From the NCBI GenBank assembly GCA_963693315.1, contig OY856187.1, positions 974,837 to 1,038,836 of the forward strand: 64,000 bases of DNA, read 5' to 3'. The notes under the pieces are model-generated. The model saw only the letters and a list, made by a program, of their open reading frames with translations, ran no database searches and was not told the origin of the DNA. Position 1 is the stretch's first letter. Every line of letters begins with the position of its first letter. Made by a program: the position numbers and the translations under genes. This DNA is from Diogma glabrata. Lineage: Eukaryota; Arthropoda; Insecta; Diptera; Cylindrotomidae. Positions 32,972 through 45,440 of this stretch are shown in pieces.

Positions 32972-33499
32972 ACCCTATTACAAGATGAGACTACTTATCT
33001 GAAAATTGTGAAAGTACCGATATCAAGTGTTCAAACCCTTCTTAGTAATATGATAATGTATTGGGAAACAGAAGTAAGAATAACTGAACAACAAGGAAAA
33101 TAGTTAAGATCTTATAATGGTATTCCTGCTACTTTGTATAGTTTACCGAAAGTTCATAAGGTCGGTATACCTCTTCGCCCAATTGTGAGTTCTATTGGAA
33201 CCACTCTCTATAATTTGCCGTCATTTTTATCTGATATTTTAAATAAATTTGTGGGAAGAACAAACACTTTTATGAAAAATGCGGAAGACTTAAAACAGAA
33301 ATTAGGAAATTACCATTTGCCAGAGGGCTACATTTTAATATTTTTAGATGTAGAATCTTTGTTTACTAATATTGATAGTAAACTAGTAATTCAACTTGTT
33401 AAACGAAATTGGATGGAAATTAAAAAATTAAATAAACTTAAATTAACATGCATTAACATGCAAAATCGCCTGATCGTGCAAAAAAGGATATTTAAATAA
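32962..33499 (+). pseudogene. Second Penelope-like RT copy, inverted, head-to-head
   Basis: This is nearly the reverse complement of 32279-32790. It carries LPKVHKVGIPLRPIVSSIGT and LDVESLFTNIDSKL and ends in VQKRIFK at 33499. Stops in the first part (near 33103) split it. The two copies abut head to head at about 32965, giving a large palindrome. Both end at the same place in the protein, so the inversion probably duplicated an already truncated element. Confidence 0.8.
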
Positions 33500-34257
33500 A
33501 AAACAAACTAAATAATTATCAATATTTAGGCAAAATCCCTTAAGATAATTATAAGGGCCCTGAGGTGCAGTTTTTGAAAAAGAAAATTTGCCAGCTACCT
33601 TTGGGCTAGTGCACACAACAACTTACCAAATTTTCATGATGATCGGATAAATGGTGTTTAATGCATAAAGGACAAACAGCCATACGCTCAAATTTATATA
33701 TATAGATTCAATATTTACTTGACATGATGACTCGAATTATCTGCACAAAAACTGCATTATCGATCAAATTTTTTAAAATTCGTAAAAAGAAATGTTTATG
33801 ATTTTTATGAATTCATGAAAAAAAAACAATAATTTTAATGGCATTTAATAAAAAAAAACAATAAAAATATGTACCACTCCAGGAATTGAACTCTCGACCT
33901 ATAGAACCTCAGTCGACCGCGATATCCATATTGCAATTTGAAAGTTATGAATGGATAGAGGTATTTTATATTTAAAAATATATAGGCGAGTTTCGTATGG
34001 TATATGCGAGTGTATTAATAACCAGCATACGTTATTTTTTCTACACCCGATAAATAACGAAGAACTATAAAAGAATTAATCATCGACTCCTCCACACATA
34101 TCGGAGAAAACAGAAAACGCTGTACAAAATATTTTACCCCAAAAATCTAAGGAAGTGTACGAAAAATTATATCAACAATTGCAATTTTGTAGAATTTTTT
34201 ATAGAAATACGAGTAATTACTGTTATTGTGTTCAAACAAACATAAATATAATATTTA
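33500..34257. other. Non-coding DNA with SINE/LINE-like fragments
   Basis: About 33590-33720 resembles a retroposon 3' tail (CAAATTTTCATGATGATCGG then ACAAACAGCCATACG and a TATATA tail). About 33873-33930 on the minus strand has a B-box-like GAGAGTTCAATTCCTGGAGT, as in a tRNA-derived SINE head; its A box is poor. No gene. Confidence 0.4.
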
Positions 34258-34356
34258 ATCAATAGAAAGAAACCCATAATTTTTCAACCAAACATGCTGT
34301 GCATTTGACGATTGTTGAAATTTTCATAGAGTATAGGGACCGTGCATTGCTATTTG
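34258..34356 (-). repeat. Repeat arm, inverted partner of 47526-47730
   Basis: The reverse complement (GCACGGTCCCTATA...GAAAATTTCAACAATCGTC...CAGCATGTTTGGTTGAAAAA) matches 47526-47535 plus 47650-47730, where a palindrome interrupts it. The two arms flank the LTR composite, so they could be the ends of an element that the LTR retrotransposon entered. Confidence 0.7.
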
Positions 34357-34684
34357 ATTCGACCGTCGCGCTTTAAGTGTTAGGGTCTGTAAGTATTGGT
34401 TCTTTTTTTCAACCAATTACACCTTAAACAAATCTTATAATCTAGTATTCCGTTCAAATTATTCGATTATTTTGTTGTTTGTGAAAATATTAAAATGAAA
34501 ATAAAGTAAATTAGGCACTAATTATGCGACATTTTATACAATATACATAAATATTTATTAAAGTTTACGCAACATGGAACGGAGATTTTTAGGAATATTA
34601 AAGAAAAAGTACGATTTGATTTAATATATGTAAAACGACAAACCTCAAACTAATTTCAAATAGAACCAAAAGTTTGTATACTCA

Positions 34685-35724
34685 TGTAGTAAAACAAATT
34701 AACAATTAACAAATTGGCAACAAATTACATAGTTTTCCTACAACAACCTCTCAAAGTATATTCGCAATATCTTCTAAATTCCTACCCATGAATATAAAAA
34801 CAATTGACCTAAAACTCTATTAAAATTGAAAACAAATATTTCATAACCTACCTTTTAATTACCTTTTTCTGGGTTATTTTAAAATATTTTTTAATATCGT
34901 TTAATTTAAATAAAATCAATTCGCGACATTGGCATTAAATAAAATTTAATTAAAACAAAATCAGTAGGTCAGTTGTTTCGATTTCAAAAACAATAATCAA
35001 CGAGTAATCATTTTTTTAATTATATAAGTAATATTTTAATGAATAATCAGCCAGTCGTTCAGTAGCAATTATTTAATTAATTTAAGAAGTAGTCGATATA
35101 AAGAAATCAATTTAGAAACAGTCATTTTTGAGAGTCAATTTTAAAATTCAAATCAATACAGTCGTTTTGTAACAATTAAGTGAATCGTTTTAAAAAATAA
35201 AACAAGTCAAACAGTGAATCGATAAAACAAGTCAAACAGTGAATCGATAAAACAAGCATTTAGGTAGTCGACCAGTCTATAATCGGAACCTCTATCAATA
35301 AGCCTAATACTATATAACGACTAAAAACACTACTTAAAGTCTAAATTAATTTAAAACAATAACTTAATCTAAAATAAAGAAATAAAACTAAAATTATAAG
35401 TGCAGTTCTTGAGTGTTTTACTATAGATGTCAATAAAAATTATATAAAATAAGTGAACCTATATTAATCTAAACAAAAATTTAATTTATTATATAATAAG
35501 TGATTAAAAACTAAAACACAAACAGGCTGTAATTTTAAGATTACATATTGTAATGAACTAATACAAAAACAAAGAAAATAAATTGATAATCGCATTAGTG
35601 GTGTTTTAGTGTCTCAGACTGCTACGAATTGCATTACAGTGAAATTTATTATAAATAGTGTACCAACGCATTAGTGGCACTACATTTTATCATATAGTAG
35701 TGTTATACTATCATTGGCACTACA
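34685..35724 (+). repeat. LTR 1 (type A)
   Basis: It starts TGTAGTAAAACAAATTA and ends CATTGGCACTACA. It carries about 27 extra bases near 34703-34729 relative to the other LTRs (AACAATTAACAAATTGGCAA). After the common U3 part, the sequence from GTCGATATAAAGAAATC is type A-specific. Confidence 0.85.
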
Positions 35725-35726
35725 TT

Positions 35727-35745
35727 TGGCGCAGCCGGTTAGTCC
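35727..35745 (+). other. Primer-binding site, internal region A
   Basis: TGGCGCAGCCGGTTAGTCC begins two bases after the LTR end. TGGCGCAG(T/C)CGGT is the tRNA-Ser type site of insect gypsy-group elements. The equivalent at 42104 reads TGGCGCAGCCGGTTATCC. Confidence 0.7.
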
Positions 35746-36143
35746 TTTCCGACATAAGGACATAAAGGAGTAGACGAATCACCAAGCAGAATAACAAAAT
35801 ACGCCTGAGATCCAAAACTGTCATCAAAAATCACATCCACCACAACGTAAAACCAAAAATCAACAAGGAACAACAATCAAGTCAAGATTTCAAGATTAAA
35901 ATTCAAGACAGAATGAAGTTCAACACCAACAAAATACTGTGGTAAGATTTTTTTTTTTTAACCGTAATTAGTAGATCAATTTGTCATACTCAATTTTCCG
36001 TAGAAATAGTTGTACTATAATAACTTTAATAGTAATATCTTTTCTCTCTTAAATTTGATTTTACACCTTTATATATAACTTAAACTCCAGATTTGGTTAT
36101 TATTTTTCCTGTATTTCCTGTATACTGTCATTCTAAATCAAAT

Positions 36144-39100
36144 ATGTCAACCTATAACCAACACGAAGTACTAATCCTAATCGACAACCTAGTCGGTATT
36201 GTCGACAAATTTGAGCTTGATAATATTGAGAAAGTAGAAACTTTTGTGTTTCGAGCCAAATCACTTCTAAAAACAGTTCTAAGTGTAATGAAACTAGAAC
36301 AGAAAATGTTTACACGATTTCTGTCCTCACATATCACAGGAAAACCCCTGTTGACCTCTAGAGACAAACCATTCGAACCAGTCGAAGACCTAGAGTACAT
36401 ATTACGCGAATATTTTTTATCTTCCACAAGGAAATCAGAGCGAACAAAACCGCAAAACAAAACCACTGATATTTTAGTTTTAGCAAACATGATCATAAAA
36501 CTAAACGGTGACGCCGACGATATTAATGACGAAATAGAAATCTTCGAAAAACGTGCCAAATGCCTTCTGTTTCGGCTAAACGACCAAGAACAGAAGAGAT
36601 ACGCACAACTACTGGTCACACGTATCACAGGCAAAGCTCTGTTAGCCGTTAGAAACAAATCATTCGACTCAGTAGAAAACCTAATATTCACATTACGCGA
36701 GTATTTCTCACCTTCCATCAGAAAATCACAACGAACAACAGACGATACACTTACAGTACAACCCAACAATGCAATTGCTCAAGTCACACAAAGCCTACCA
36801 TCTACAACGACAAATTTTGTATCAAATATGGATTATAATCTCCCTAGATCTCCTCAATTTAATGACACATCTTTAACTACAACGTACACTCCTTCACAAA
36901 GTATAAGAAACACTGCTAATCCTCCTCAACTGACATCACCAAACAGTTTTAATCCACAAAACCAAAACGTTACTCCACTACATCCATTATCTGATTTATC
37001 ATCTTTTCCCTTGTTTTTTGCTGCTCTGGCAATTTCAAATATTCCTAAAACAAACTTTTCGAATTCTACGCAACATCCAACATTTACTTCAGTATCAGAC
37101 TACCATGAGAAACTACAATCCCATTTACCCTCTTATTCATATTTACAGCCACAAGTAGAAAATATGCCTAATCCTTATAGTACAACTCACTTTAACTCCA
37201 GTAGTTCACCACACATTCCACCTCATATGATGGATCAACATTTCTCATATCCCTCACATCCACCTTCCAAAAAACCTTGTAACCAATCAGAAAACAATAC
37301 AAACAATACAAATTTTCAAGTAGAACAACCTATTTCAAATACAAATGTTACAGCAGAATCAAATTTCAATATAAACTCTGAAGCCCCGACACCATTTTCA
37401 AAATGTTTACAAAACACAAAACTAAATTTATCGGACAATTCTGATATAGAGCCTGCATCAGTGACCGCACAAAAAAGGGCTGCATCTACTTTACATTTTA
37501 ACCCGTCTAGTACTTCCTTGTCAAATAATTTCCCTGTTACCGATACGTATACAGACATTCTGTCTTTTAATATTAACACAGACGACCTAAATTACTTAAA
37601 TCCAGAAAATATTGAAACAAGTTTACCTCCAACTTGTCCACATGGTTATGCTGATAATGCTTCACATTCACATAATTCTGAATCGAATGTTTCTGCAAGA
37701 TCACATCATTCTGATGTGAGATCAGATGCGATGTCACAAAGTCTAAATTCAAGCCCTTTTGTAATGGCATCACAATCTACCATACAATCTCATGATATTA
37801 GTCATTCAATGGCACATCAACCCATATCATCGAAGAGAACCAGGGACACTCTCTTTGAGCACTCGGAAACGGAAAACACGAAACTTTCACCCACTAAAGA
37901 AATCAAGACAAACGGAAATATACTTAGTTATGCAACTAAAGGCAATATCATACTGGCCGGACCAAAGAAAATAATACAGATAGACGACTCGAACATCCCA
38001 AATGAAGCAACAATTACCATGGCTAAAAAAGCAAGACCTGGCGTGTTCATAGCAAATGCACTGTCCAAATCAGTCATCCAAAGTATCCAGAAAACTCCAA
38101 CTGACTCAACTCAAATTACAGAGCCCGATCCAACCCTTTTCGTAAACAATCTTACAGAAAACGTTCAAATTTTAAAGCCCAATTCAACATCCCTTGTAAA
38201 CACTATTACAGAAAATGCTTTGTTATCTTTATCAGATACACATAGTAGTCAAAAATTTCCGACTAACAAAACTAGATCAAATACGCCCAACAATAACTCA
38301 GACAAATCACAAATTAAATCAAAAATTATTTCAACGCCAATTCTGTATTCCGAAGTTCTAAAACAAAACATGTCCCGAAACTTAATGCATATTCCTATAA
38401 AAATTTCGAACACAACGCAAATTTCATCAATACCAACCAAATTAAAAAATAATAAAAATTATACACACCATAAACTACAAGCTCCCACTTTGAAATGCCA
38501 AACTAATTCTAATCGTAACGAAAGTAGACTGCAGAAACAGAAACCAACAATCAGCTCTAACAAATGTCAATATTTGTCTTCAACGACCACATCGAAATTC
38601 CATAATAATTCTATTTGTCACAAAAACAAAGTCCAGAAACCAGCAAACCCAATCAGTGCTAAGAAAATTCAATATTTGCCCTTAACTATGGTAGTGGAAA
38701 AGCAATCGTCAAACAAAAAACCAAATATCAAATTACACAGCCGCCGAAGTATATCTAAAACGATTATCACAAATATGAAATTTCGAAAAAACAAAACCGA
38801 TCAACATACGATTAAGCTCCAACCAAGCAGTCCCTATCACTCTGACCCCAAAAATATTAAAACGACGAACCAATCTGTTATGACAAACGACAATGACCCT
38901 GCTAACAAAATAACTGTAAACAACCGTTACCATAAAATTTATCAAAACCAGAAATGTTTTCGTACCACTCCATCCAGACCTATTGAAAATCGGATACACT
39001 GCTCATTACAACTTTTCAAACTGAAATCAATTCTACTATATCTTAGCCTTTCGTGTATTCATGTCAAGAAAACTATTGCCTTACAACTTACACTTCCGAT

Positions 39101-39392
39101 TATAACCAATATAATACAATTTCATTCGTATTCGTCTAATTCAGTTAATTGGCTTGAAAATCTGTTCCAAAAATTTCCTGTCTGTTTTTACAATAATTTA
39201 CTACCAGCATCTCGTAAAATCATATTCGACAAAGGAGAAGTTTTCAACTTCATTGCAAAAATTTACATAACCGTTGTTCAGGACAATACATATTTATTAA
39301 TCAAACACATAAATCAAATTGGAAATAACTTTCCTTCAAAATTACTTTCTAACGACAAAATTTCCACATTTTTAAAAACAACAGCTTTCTAA
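36144..39392 (+). CDS. Gag-like ORF of element A (about 1082 aa, two N-terminal Gag domains)
   Basis: Translation is placed at the ATG at 36144 (MSTYNQHEVL). Residues about 7-95 and 105-205 are two diverged copies of one helical domain: FRAKSLLKTV...FLSSHITGKPLL...EDLEYILREYF and FEKRAKCLLFRL...LLVTRITGKALLAVRNKSFD. The (L)xxRITGKAL...LREYF pattern resembles the capsid-type Gag domain of gypsy-group elements. The middle is Pro/Ser/Thr/Asn-rich and disordered. The last third is basic and then hydrophobic (SILLYLSLSCIHVKK; LQLTLPIITNIIQ), of unknown function. No zinc knuckle, protease or polymerase motif is visible. The uninterrupted frame over more than 1000 codons argues for recent constraint or recent insertion. 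Confidence 0.75.
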   Translation: MSTYNQHEVLILIDNLVGIVDKFELDNIEKVETFVFRAKSLLKTVLSVMKLEQKMFTRFLSSHITGKPLLTSRDKPFEPVEDLEYILREYFLSSTRKSERTKPQNKTTDILVLANMIIKLNGDADDINDEIEIFEKRAKCLLFRLNDQEQKRYAQLLVTRITGKALLAVRNKSFDSVENLIFTLREYFSPSIRKSQRTTDDTLTVQPNNAIAQVTQSLPSTTTNFVSNMDYNLPRSPQFNDTSLTTTYTPSQSIRNTANPPQLTSPNSFNPQNQNVTPLHPLSDLSSFPLFFAALAISNIPKTNFSNSTQHPTFTSVSDYHEKLQSHLPSYSYLQPQVENMPNPYSTTHFNSSSSPHIPPHMMDQHFSYPSHPPSKKPCNQSENNTNNTNFQVEQPISNTNVTAESNFNINSEAPTPFSKCLQNTKLNLSDNSDIEPASVTAQKRAASTLHFNPSSTSLSNNFPVTDTYTDILSFNINTDDLNYLNPENIETSLPPTCPHGYADNASHSHNSESNVSARSHHSDVRSDAMSQSLNSSPFVMASQSTIQSHDISHSMAHQPISSKRTRDTLFEHSETENTKLSPTKEIKTNGNILSYATKGNIILAGPKKIIQIDDSNIPNEATITMAKKARPGVFIANALSKSVIQSIQKTPTDSTQITEPDPTLFVNNLTENVQILKPNSTSLVNTITENALLSLSDTHSSQKFPTNKTRSNTPNNNSDKSQIKSKIISTPILYSEVLKQNMSRNLMHIPIKISNTTQISSIPTKLKNNKNYTHHKLQAPTLKCQTNSNRNESRLQKQKPTISSNKCQYLSSTTTSKFHNNSICHKNKVQKPANPISAKKIQYLPLTMVVEKQSSNKKPNIKLHSRRSISKTIITNMKFRKNKTDQHTIKLQPSSPYHSDPKNIKTTNQSVMTNDNDPANKITVNNRYHKIYQNQKCFRTTPSRPIENRIHCSLQLFKLKSILLYLSLSCIHVKKTIALQLTLPIITNIIQFHSYSSNSVNWLENLFQKFPVCFYNNLLPASRKIIFDKGEVFNFIAKIYITVVQDNTYLLIKHINQIGNNFPSKLLSNDKISTFLKTTAF

Positions 39393-40447
39393 AAAAATAT
39401 CAAATCCCGCTTAAACCAACCTAAAGCATAGGTAAACCAAATCATCTTATCCTAAACATAATACTAATCTAAACCACAAGTTAATCAAACAAATGTAATA
39501 CTAACTTAAACCATAACCCAATCAACAAACCTATCCTAAACCCAATATTAACTTAAACCATAAGCCAATCGTACCAACTTATCCTAAACCTAATACTAGC
39601 CTTAACCATAAGTCAAATCTAAACAATTTATATTTGCAATTTATACAACATACAAGAAACATAATAATCGAAAAACAATAATCTTATTACCAATACTGAT
39701 TCCGATCAATAATCAGTACAATCAATAAAAATAATAATTCTAAAATCATTAATCTTAAATAATCATTACCATAAAATACATATTATATTAAGACAATAAT
39801 TTTAAGATACGCAAGCTATCAATTTTCCAATCAAAACATAATTTTTAACAGAAACAAAAACAAATAGTTTGCGACAAATTTTATTTACTATACAACTATG
39901 TGTTCATATTTCATAACATTTATTTACATTATTTTTCAAGTTCAACTTTATTTTTAAGCATAAATAATCATTAGCATAAATACATATTATATTTAGACAA
40001 TAACTTTAAGATACGCAAGCAATCAAAACGTAACGAAAAGTTTAACAAAAATGAAAACAAATAATTTACCATATATCGTCGTTCACTCAAAACGTAATCA
40101 TACAGAATTAATTATACAGAAACAAGTAATCTAACTTGACGTCCCAAAAATAATTGTAAACCGTCTAAATTTATTAAATATTTATAGTACATAGCATGGA
40201 TTAAACAAAATTAAATTAATATAAATACATATTATTATAATACAAATTATAATTATAAGGGCCCCTCTTAATTTTATTACGACGATAAAAACATAATTTA
40301 TTCAATATTTATAAGATAAGACTAAGATAACGTTACTCACTTATTTTTTTTTTTTCTCTTTCCTTTTTCTCAAAAGCAAACATAATTTGGTAAAATTTTG
40401 TGTTCATCGTTAACTAGCTCTAACGATGAAAACAAAATTTTTTATTC
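39393..40447 (+). other. Long 3' non-coding part of element A
   Basis: The strand is C/A-rich and G-poor, with loose repeats of CCTAAAC(C)(C/T)AATA(C/T)TAACTTAAACCATAA near 39420-39610. No ORF is present. It is near-identical to 45441-46493 of element B. Confidence 0.7.
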
Positions 40448-40460
40448 CGTGGGGGAGGAA
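40448..40460 (+). other. Polypurine tract, element A
   Basis: CGTGGGGGAGGAA lies directly before the middle LTR; the same tract lies before LTR 3 at about 46494-46506. Confidence 0.75.
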
Positions 40461-42101
40461 TGTAGTAAAACAAATTACATAGTTTTCCTACAACAACCTC
40501 TCAAAGTATATTCGCAATATCTTCTAAATTCCTACCCATGAATATAAAAACAATTGACCTAAAACTCTATTAAAATTGAAAACAAATATTTCATAACCTA
40601 CCTTTTAATTACCTTTTTCTGGGTTATTTTAAAATATTTTTTAATATCGTTTAATTTAAATAAAATCAATTCGCGACATTGGCATTAAATAAAATTTAAT
40701 TAAAACAAAATCAGTAGGTCAGTTGTTTCGATTTCAAAAACAATAATCAACGAGTAATCATTTTTTTAATTATATAAGTAATATTTTAATGAATAATCAG
40801 CCAGTCGTTCAGTAGCAATTATTTAATTAATTTAAGAAGTAGTCGATATAAAGAAATCAATTTAGAAACAGTCATTTTTGAGAGTCAATTTTAAAATTCA
40901 AATCAATACAGTCGTTTTGTAACAATTAAGTGAATCGTTTTAAAAAATAAAACAAGTCAAACAGTGAATCGATAAAACAAGTCAAACAGTGAATCGATAA
41001 AACAAGCATTTAGGTAGTCGACCAGTCTATAATCGGAACCTCTATCAATAAGCCTAATACTATATAACGACTAAAAACACTACTTAAAGTCTAAATTAAT
41101 TTAAAACAATAACTTAATCTAAAATAAAGAAATAAAACTAAAATTATAAGTGCAGTTCTTGAGTGTTTTACTATAGATGTCAATAAAAATTATATAAAAT
41201 AAGTGAACCTATATTAATCTAAACAAAAATTTAATTTATTATATAATAAGTGATTAAAAACTAAAACACAAACAGGCTGTAATTTTAAGATTACATATTG
41301 TAATGAACTAATACAAAAACAAAGAAAATAAATTGATAATCGCATTAGTGGTGTTTTAGTGTCTCAGACTGCTACGAATTGCATTACAGTGCAATTTATT
41401 ATAAATAGTGTACCAACGCATTAGTGGCACTACATTTTATCATATAGTAGTGTTATACTATCATTGGCAATTATTTAATTAATTTAAGAAGAGTCAATTT
41501 TAAAAAACCAATCAAGCGGTCTGAGTCAATTTTACAACAAGTGAGTCAGTAAAACTTAAAAATTCAGTCAGTTTTCACAAAAATAAATAAAATCAGTCAT
41601 TTCGGTTATATCTTTAAAAAGTACAAATCAAGAAAGTCGTTCAGAATATAACTAGCAATAAAATATTACCTAAATTATACGTTACATGTTCATCAGTTGA
41701 ATGTCGTGAAAGTGAACAAAAAATCTACTACGGTTTTCTAAAATACAATAAATAGTTTATAAGTTAAAAGTTTCTGAAAATTTTGAACTATCTGTTAATG
41801 TTAATTATAAACTAGAACATAAGTGATTGTGTAACTAAAAAACAAATATAAACTAGAATTCCGTTACATCTTTTGTATTAAATAACAGTGCCCAAACGAT
41901 TCCACAACACCGTTAATAATATAAGTAGTGGATCATCAAACAAAATATTATAGTACTACATAACGGCATCTTCATTTTACTAAATAGTGTACAAACAAAT
42001 ATTACACTACATTTCATAATTTAGTAGTGACAGACTAAACAACAGTTGCACTACAATTTAATTACTAAGTAGTGTTAAGAGGAAACCCCTTTGGCACTAC
42101 A
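40461..42101 (+). repeat. Middle LTR, chimera of type A and type B
   Basis: The first 1009 bases (40461-41469) follow LTR 1 up to CTATCATTGGCA, five bases short of its end. The sequence then jumps to ATTATTTAATTAATTTAAGA and follows LTR 3 to its end at CACTACA. The last three bases before the jump (GCA) are shared by both parents. The LTR is therefore about 600 bp longer than either outer LTR and holds the 17-bp ATTATTTAATTAATTTA region twice. Confidence 0.85.
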
Positions 42102-42725
42102 TTTGGCGCAGCCGGTTATCCTTACCGACAAAAGGAGAAGGAATTTAAAGAAGCAAACAAACCAGCAAACCCAGCCACTACAAGGATACTAACAACGAAC
42201 TGTGTTCCAGCTTCAAGGGAATTTCGTTTCAACAATAGCAAAACCTTTCAAGTCTCAACAACAACCATGGATACAATCTAAAACCGTCAGAAGCTCATTA
42301 AAGAATTGGAGTGTATGTTAGAATAAAAGGTAAACAAACTTCATTTATCAAACTATTATTTATAAGAACATTAACTTGTAGCATCGTAAACTATAGTTAT
42401 TAGTAATAAATTATAAGTTAATTAGCAAACTAAATTTTTGAGTTAACCAGTTTTGAGTAAGTTTTAGTAAATCTTGTTTGATTTTTTTTTAACAATAGTT
42501 AGTTATTGGTTAGTTCAAGCAGCTCAATAGTATAGTATTAAATTGAAATCAGTAATTTTTCTTATCTAAATATCACCTAATTTGGAAAATTTAACCAAAA
42601 CTCGAAATTTGGTCATCATCTTTTTGAATTCAATCCGTATTTCCCTGTAGTCAATCCGATAATTATTTTTCCTGTATTCAATCCTATAATCCTGTCCACA
42701 TAATAATAAATACTTTTCACCCAAA

Positions 42726-45440
42726 ATGCTAAATTCTATGGTAGTCTATATCGACCACCTATTCGGTATAGTTAACAAATTTGACATTAACAATATCGAA
42801 AAAATAGACACTTTTGTTATGCAAGCCAAAAATGTCATACGTCTATTAAACAACCTAGAACAGGAAATGTTTGCCAAAATTCTATACTCACGTATAACAG
42901 CCATGTTAAATAAACTATTCGAACCATTCCCAGACATAGAGTCAACTTTACGTATATATTTTATATTATCCTTCAGAGAAGCTAGTTCTCCTCAACTCGA
43001 CACAACTCAACATAACACAAACTCTCCCCAATTTCACTACACATCTTCAAATACAACATACATTCCTTCACAAAATATAACAAACACTTCTAAATCTCCT
43101 CCACTGACATTACCAAACAGTATGAACCCACAACACCAAAACGAAAATCGAATTACTCCACGGCCTCCATCATCCGACATATCATCTCTTCCATCGTTTT
43201 CTGCTGTTCAGGCTACATCAAATATTCTTACACCAAACCTATATAATCCTACGCAACATCCAACATTTCCTTCAGTATCAGACTACCATGAAAAACTACA
43301 ATCCCATTTACCCTCTTATTCATATTTACAGCCACAAGTAGAAAATATGCCTAATCCTTATAGTACAACTGACAGTAACTCCAGTAGTTCACCACACGTT
43401 CCACCTCATATGATGGATCAACATTTCTCATATTCCTCACAGCCACATTCCAGAAAACCTTGTAACCAATCAGAAAACAATACAAACAATACAAATTTTC
43501 AAACAGAACGACCTAATTTAAATACAAATATTATATCAAAATCAAATTTCAATATAAACTCTGAAGCCCCGACACCATTTTCAAACTGTTTACAAAATAC
43601 AAAACTAAATTTATTGGTCAATTCTGACATAGAGCCTGCATCAGTAACCGCACAAAAAAAGGCTGCATCTACATTACATTTTAATCCGTCTAGTGTTTCC
43701 TTGCCAAATAATTTCCCTGTTACCGATACGTATGCAGATATTCCGTCTTTGAACATTAACACTGACGACCTAAATTATTTAAATCCCGAAAATATTCCAT
43801 CAAGTCTACCGCCAACTTTTCCACATGGTTCTGCTGATAATACTTCACGTTCACAGAATTCTGAATCAAATGTTTCTGCAAGATCACATCAATCTGATGT
43901 GAGATCAGATGCGATGTCACAAAGTCTAAATTCAAGTCCATTTTTAATGGCATCACCATCTACCATACAATCTCAAGATATTAGTCATTCAATGGCACAT
44001 CAACCCATATCATCGAAGAGAACCAGGGACACTCCACTTGAGCACTCGGAAACGGAAAACACGAAACTTTCACCCACTTAAGAAATTAAAACAAACGGAA
44101 ATATACTTAGTTATGCAACTAAAGACAATATCATACCAGCTGGACCAAAGAAAATAATACAGATAAACGACTGGAACATCCCGAATGAAGCGACAATTAC
44201 CATGGCTAAAGAAGTAAGTCCTGGCGTGTTGATAGCAAATACACTATCCAAATCAGTCATCCAAAGTATCCAGAAAACTCCGACTGGCCCAACTCCAGAT
44301 ATCGAAAAATCTTCGACTGACAAAACTAGGTCAAAGACGCCCGACAATGATCCAAACGAATCTCGAGTTATATCAGAAATTACTTCAACACCAATTCTGT
44401 ATTCCGAAATTCTAAAACAAAACATCTCCCGAGACTTGGTGCATATTCCTATAAAAATTTCAAACACAACGCAAATTTCATCAATACCAGTAAAATTAAA
44501 AAACACTAAAAATTATACACACCATAAGCTACTAACTACCACTTTGAAATGTCAAACTAATTCTAATCGTAATGCAAGTAGATTCCAGAAACCAATAATC
44601 AGTTCTAAGAAAAACCAATATTTGTCTTCAACGACCACATCGAAATTCCATAATAATTCTATTTGTCACAAAAACAAAGTCCAGAAACCAGCAAACCCAA
44701 TCAGTGCCAAGAAAATTCAATATCTGCCTTCAACTTTGGTAGTCGAAAAGAAATCGTCAAACAAAAAACCAAATATCAAATTACAAAGCCGCCGAAGTAT
44801 ATCTAAAACGATTAACACAAATATTAAAGTTCGAAAAAATAAAACCGACCAACATTCGATTAAGCTCGAACCAAGCAGTCCCTATCACTCTGACCCCAAA
44901 AATATTAAAACGACGAACCAATCTGTTATGACAAACGACAATGACCCTGCTAACAAAATAACTGTAAACAACCGTTACCATAAAATTTATCAAAACCAGA
45001 AATGTTTTCGTACCACTCCATCCAGACCTATTGAAAATCGGTTACACTGCTCATTACAACTTTTCAAACTGAAATCAATTCTACTATATCTTAGCCTTTC
45101 GTGTATTCATGTCAAGAAAACTATTGCCTTACAACTTACACTTCCGATTATAACCAATATAATACAATTTCATTCGTATTCGTCTAATTCAGTTAATTGG
45201 CTTGAAAATCTGTTCCAAAAATTTCCTGTCTGTTTTTACAATAATTTACTACCAGCATCTCGTAAAATCATATTCGACAAAGGAGAAGTTTTCAACTTCA
45301 TTGCAAAAATTTACATAACCGTTGTTCAGGACAATACATATTTATTAATCAAACACATAAATCAAATTGGAAATAACTTTCCTTCAAAATTACTTTCTAA
45401 CGACAAAATTTCCACATTTTTAAAAACAACAGCTTTCTAA
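42726..45440 (+). pseudogene. Gag-like ORF of element B, one in-frame stop
   Basis: It starts at the ATG at 42726. The frame runs to a TAA at 44079-44081 and continues open in the same frame to 45440, so a single substitution (ACTAAAG in A, ACTTAAG in B) splits a protein of about 904 codons. There is only one N-terminal Gag-type domain (IVNKFDINNIEKIDTFVMQA ... FPDIESTLRIYF), against two in element A. The central Pro/Ser/Asn-rich part aligns with A with many substitutions. The last part, from about 44900, is almost identical to A, including the hydrophobic tail. Confidence 0.8.

Noticed and set aside
36152..36769. Antisense 205-residue ORF opposite the gag-like gene
   Set aside because: It is a shadow of the conserved sense frame; no domain was recognised and its Ser/Ile-rich composition mirrors the sense codons.
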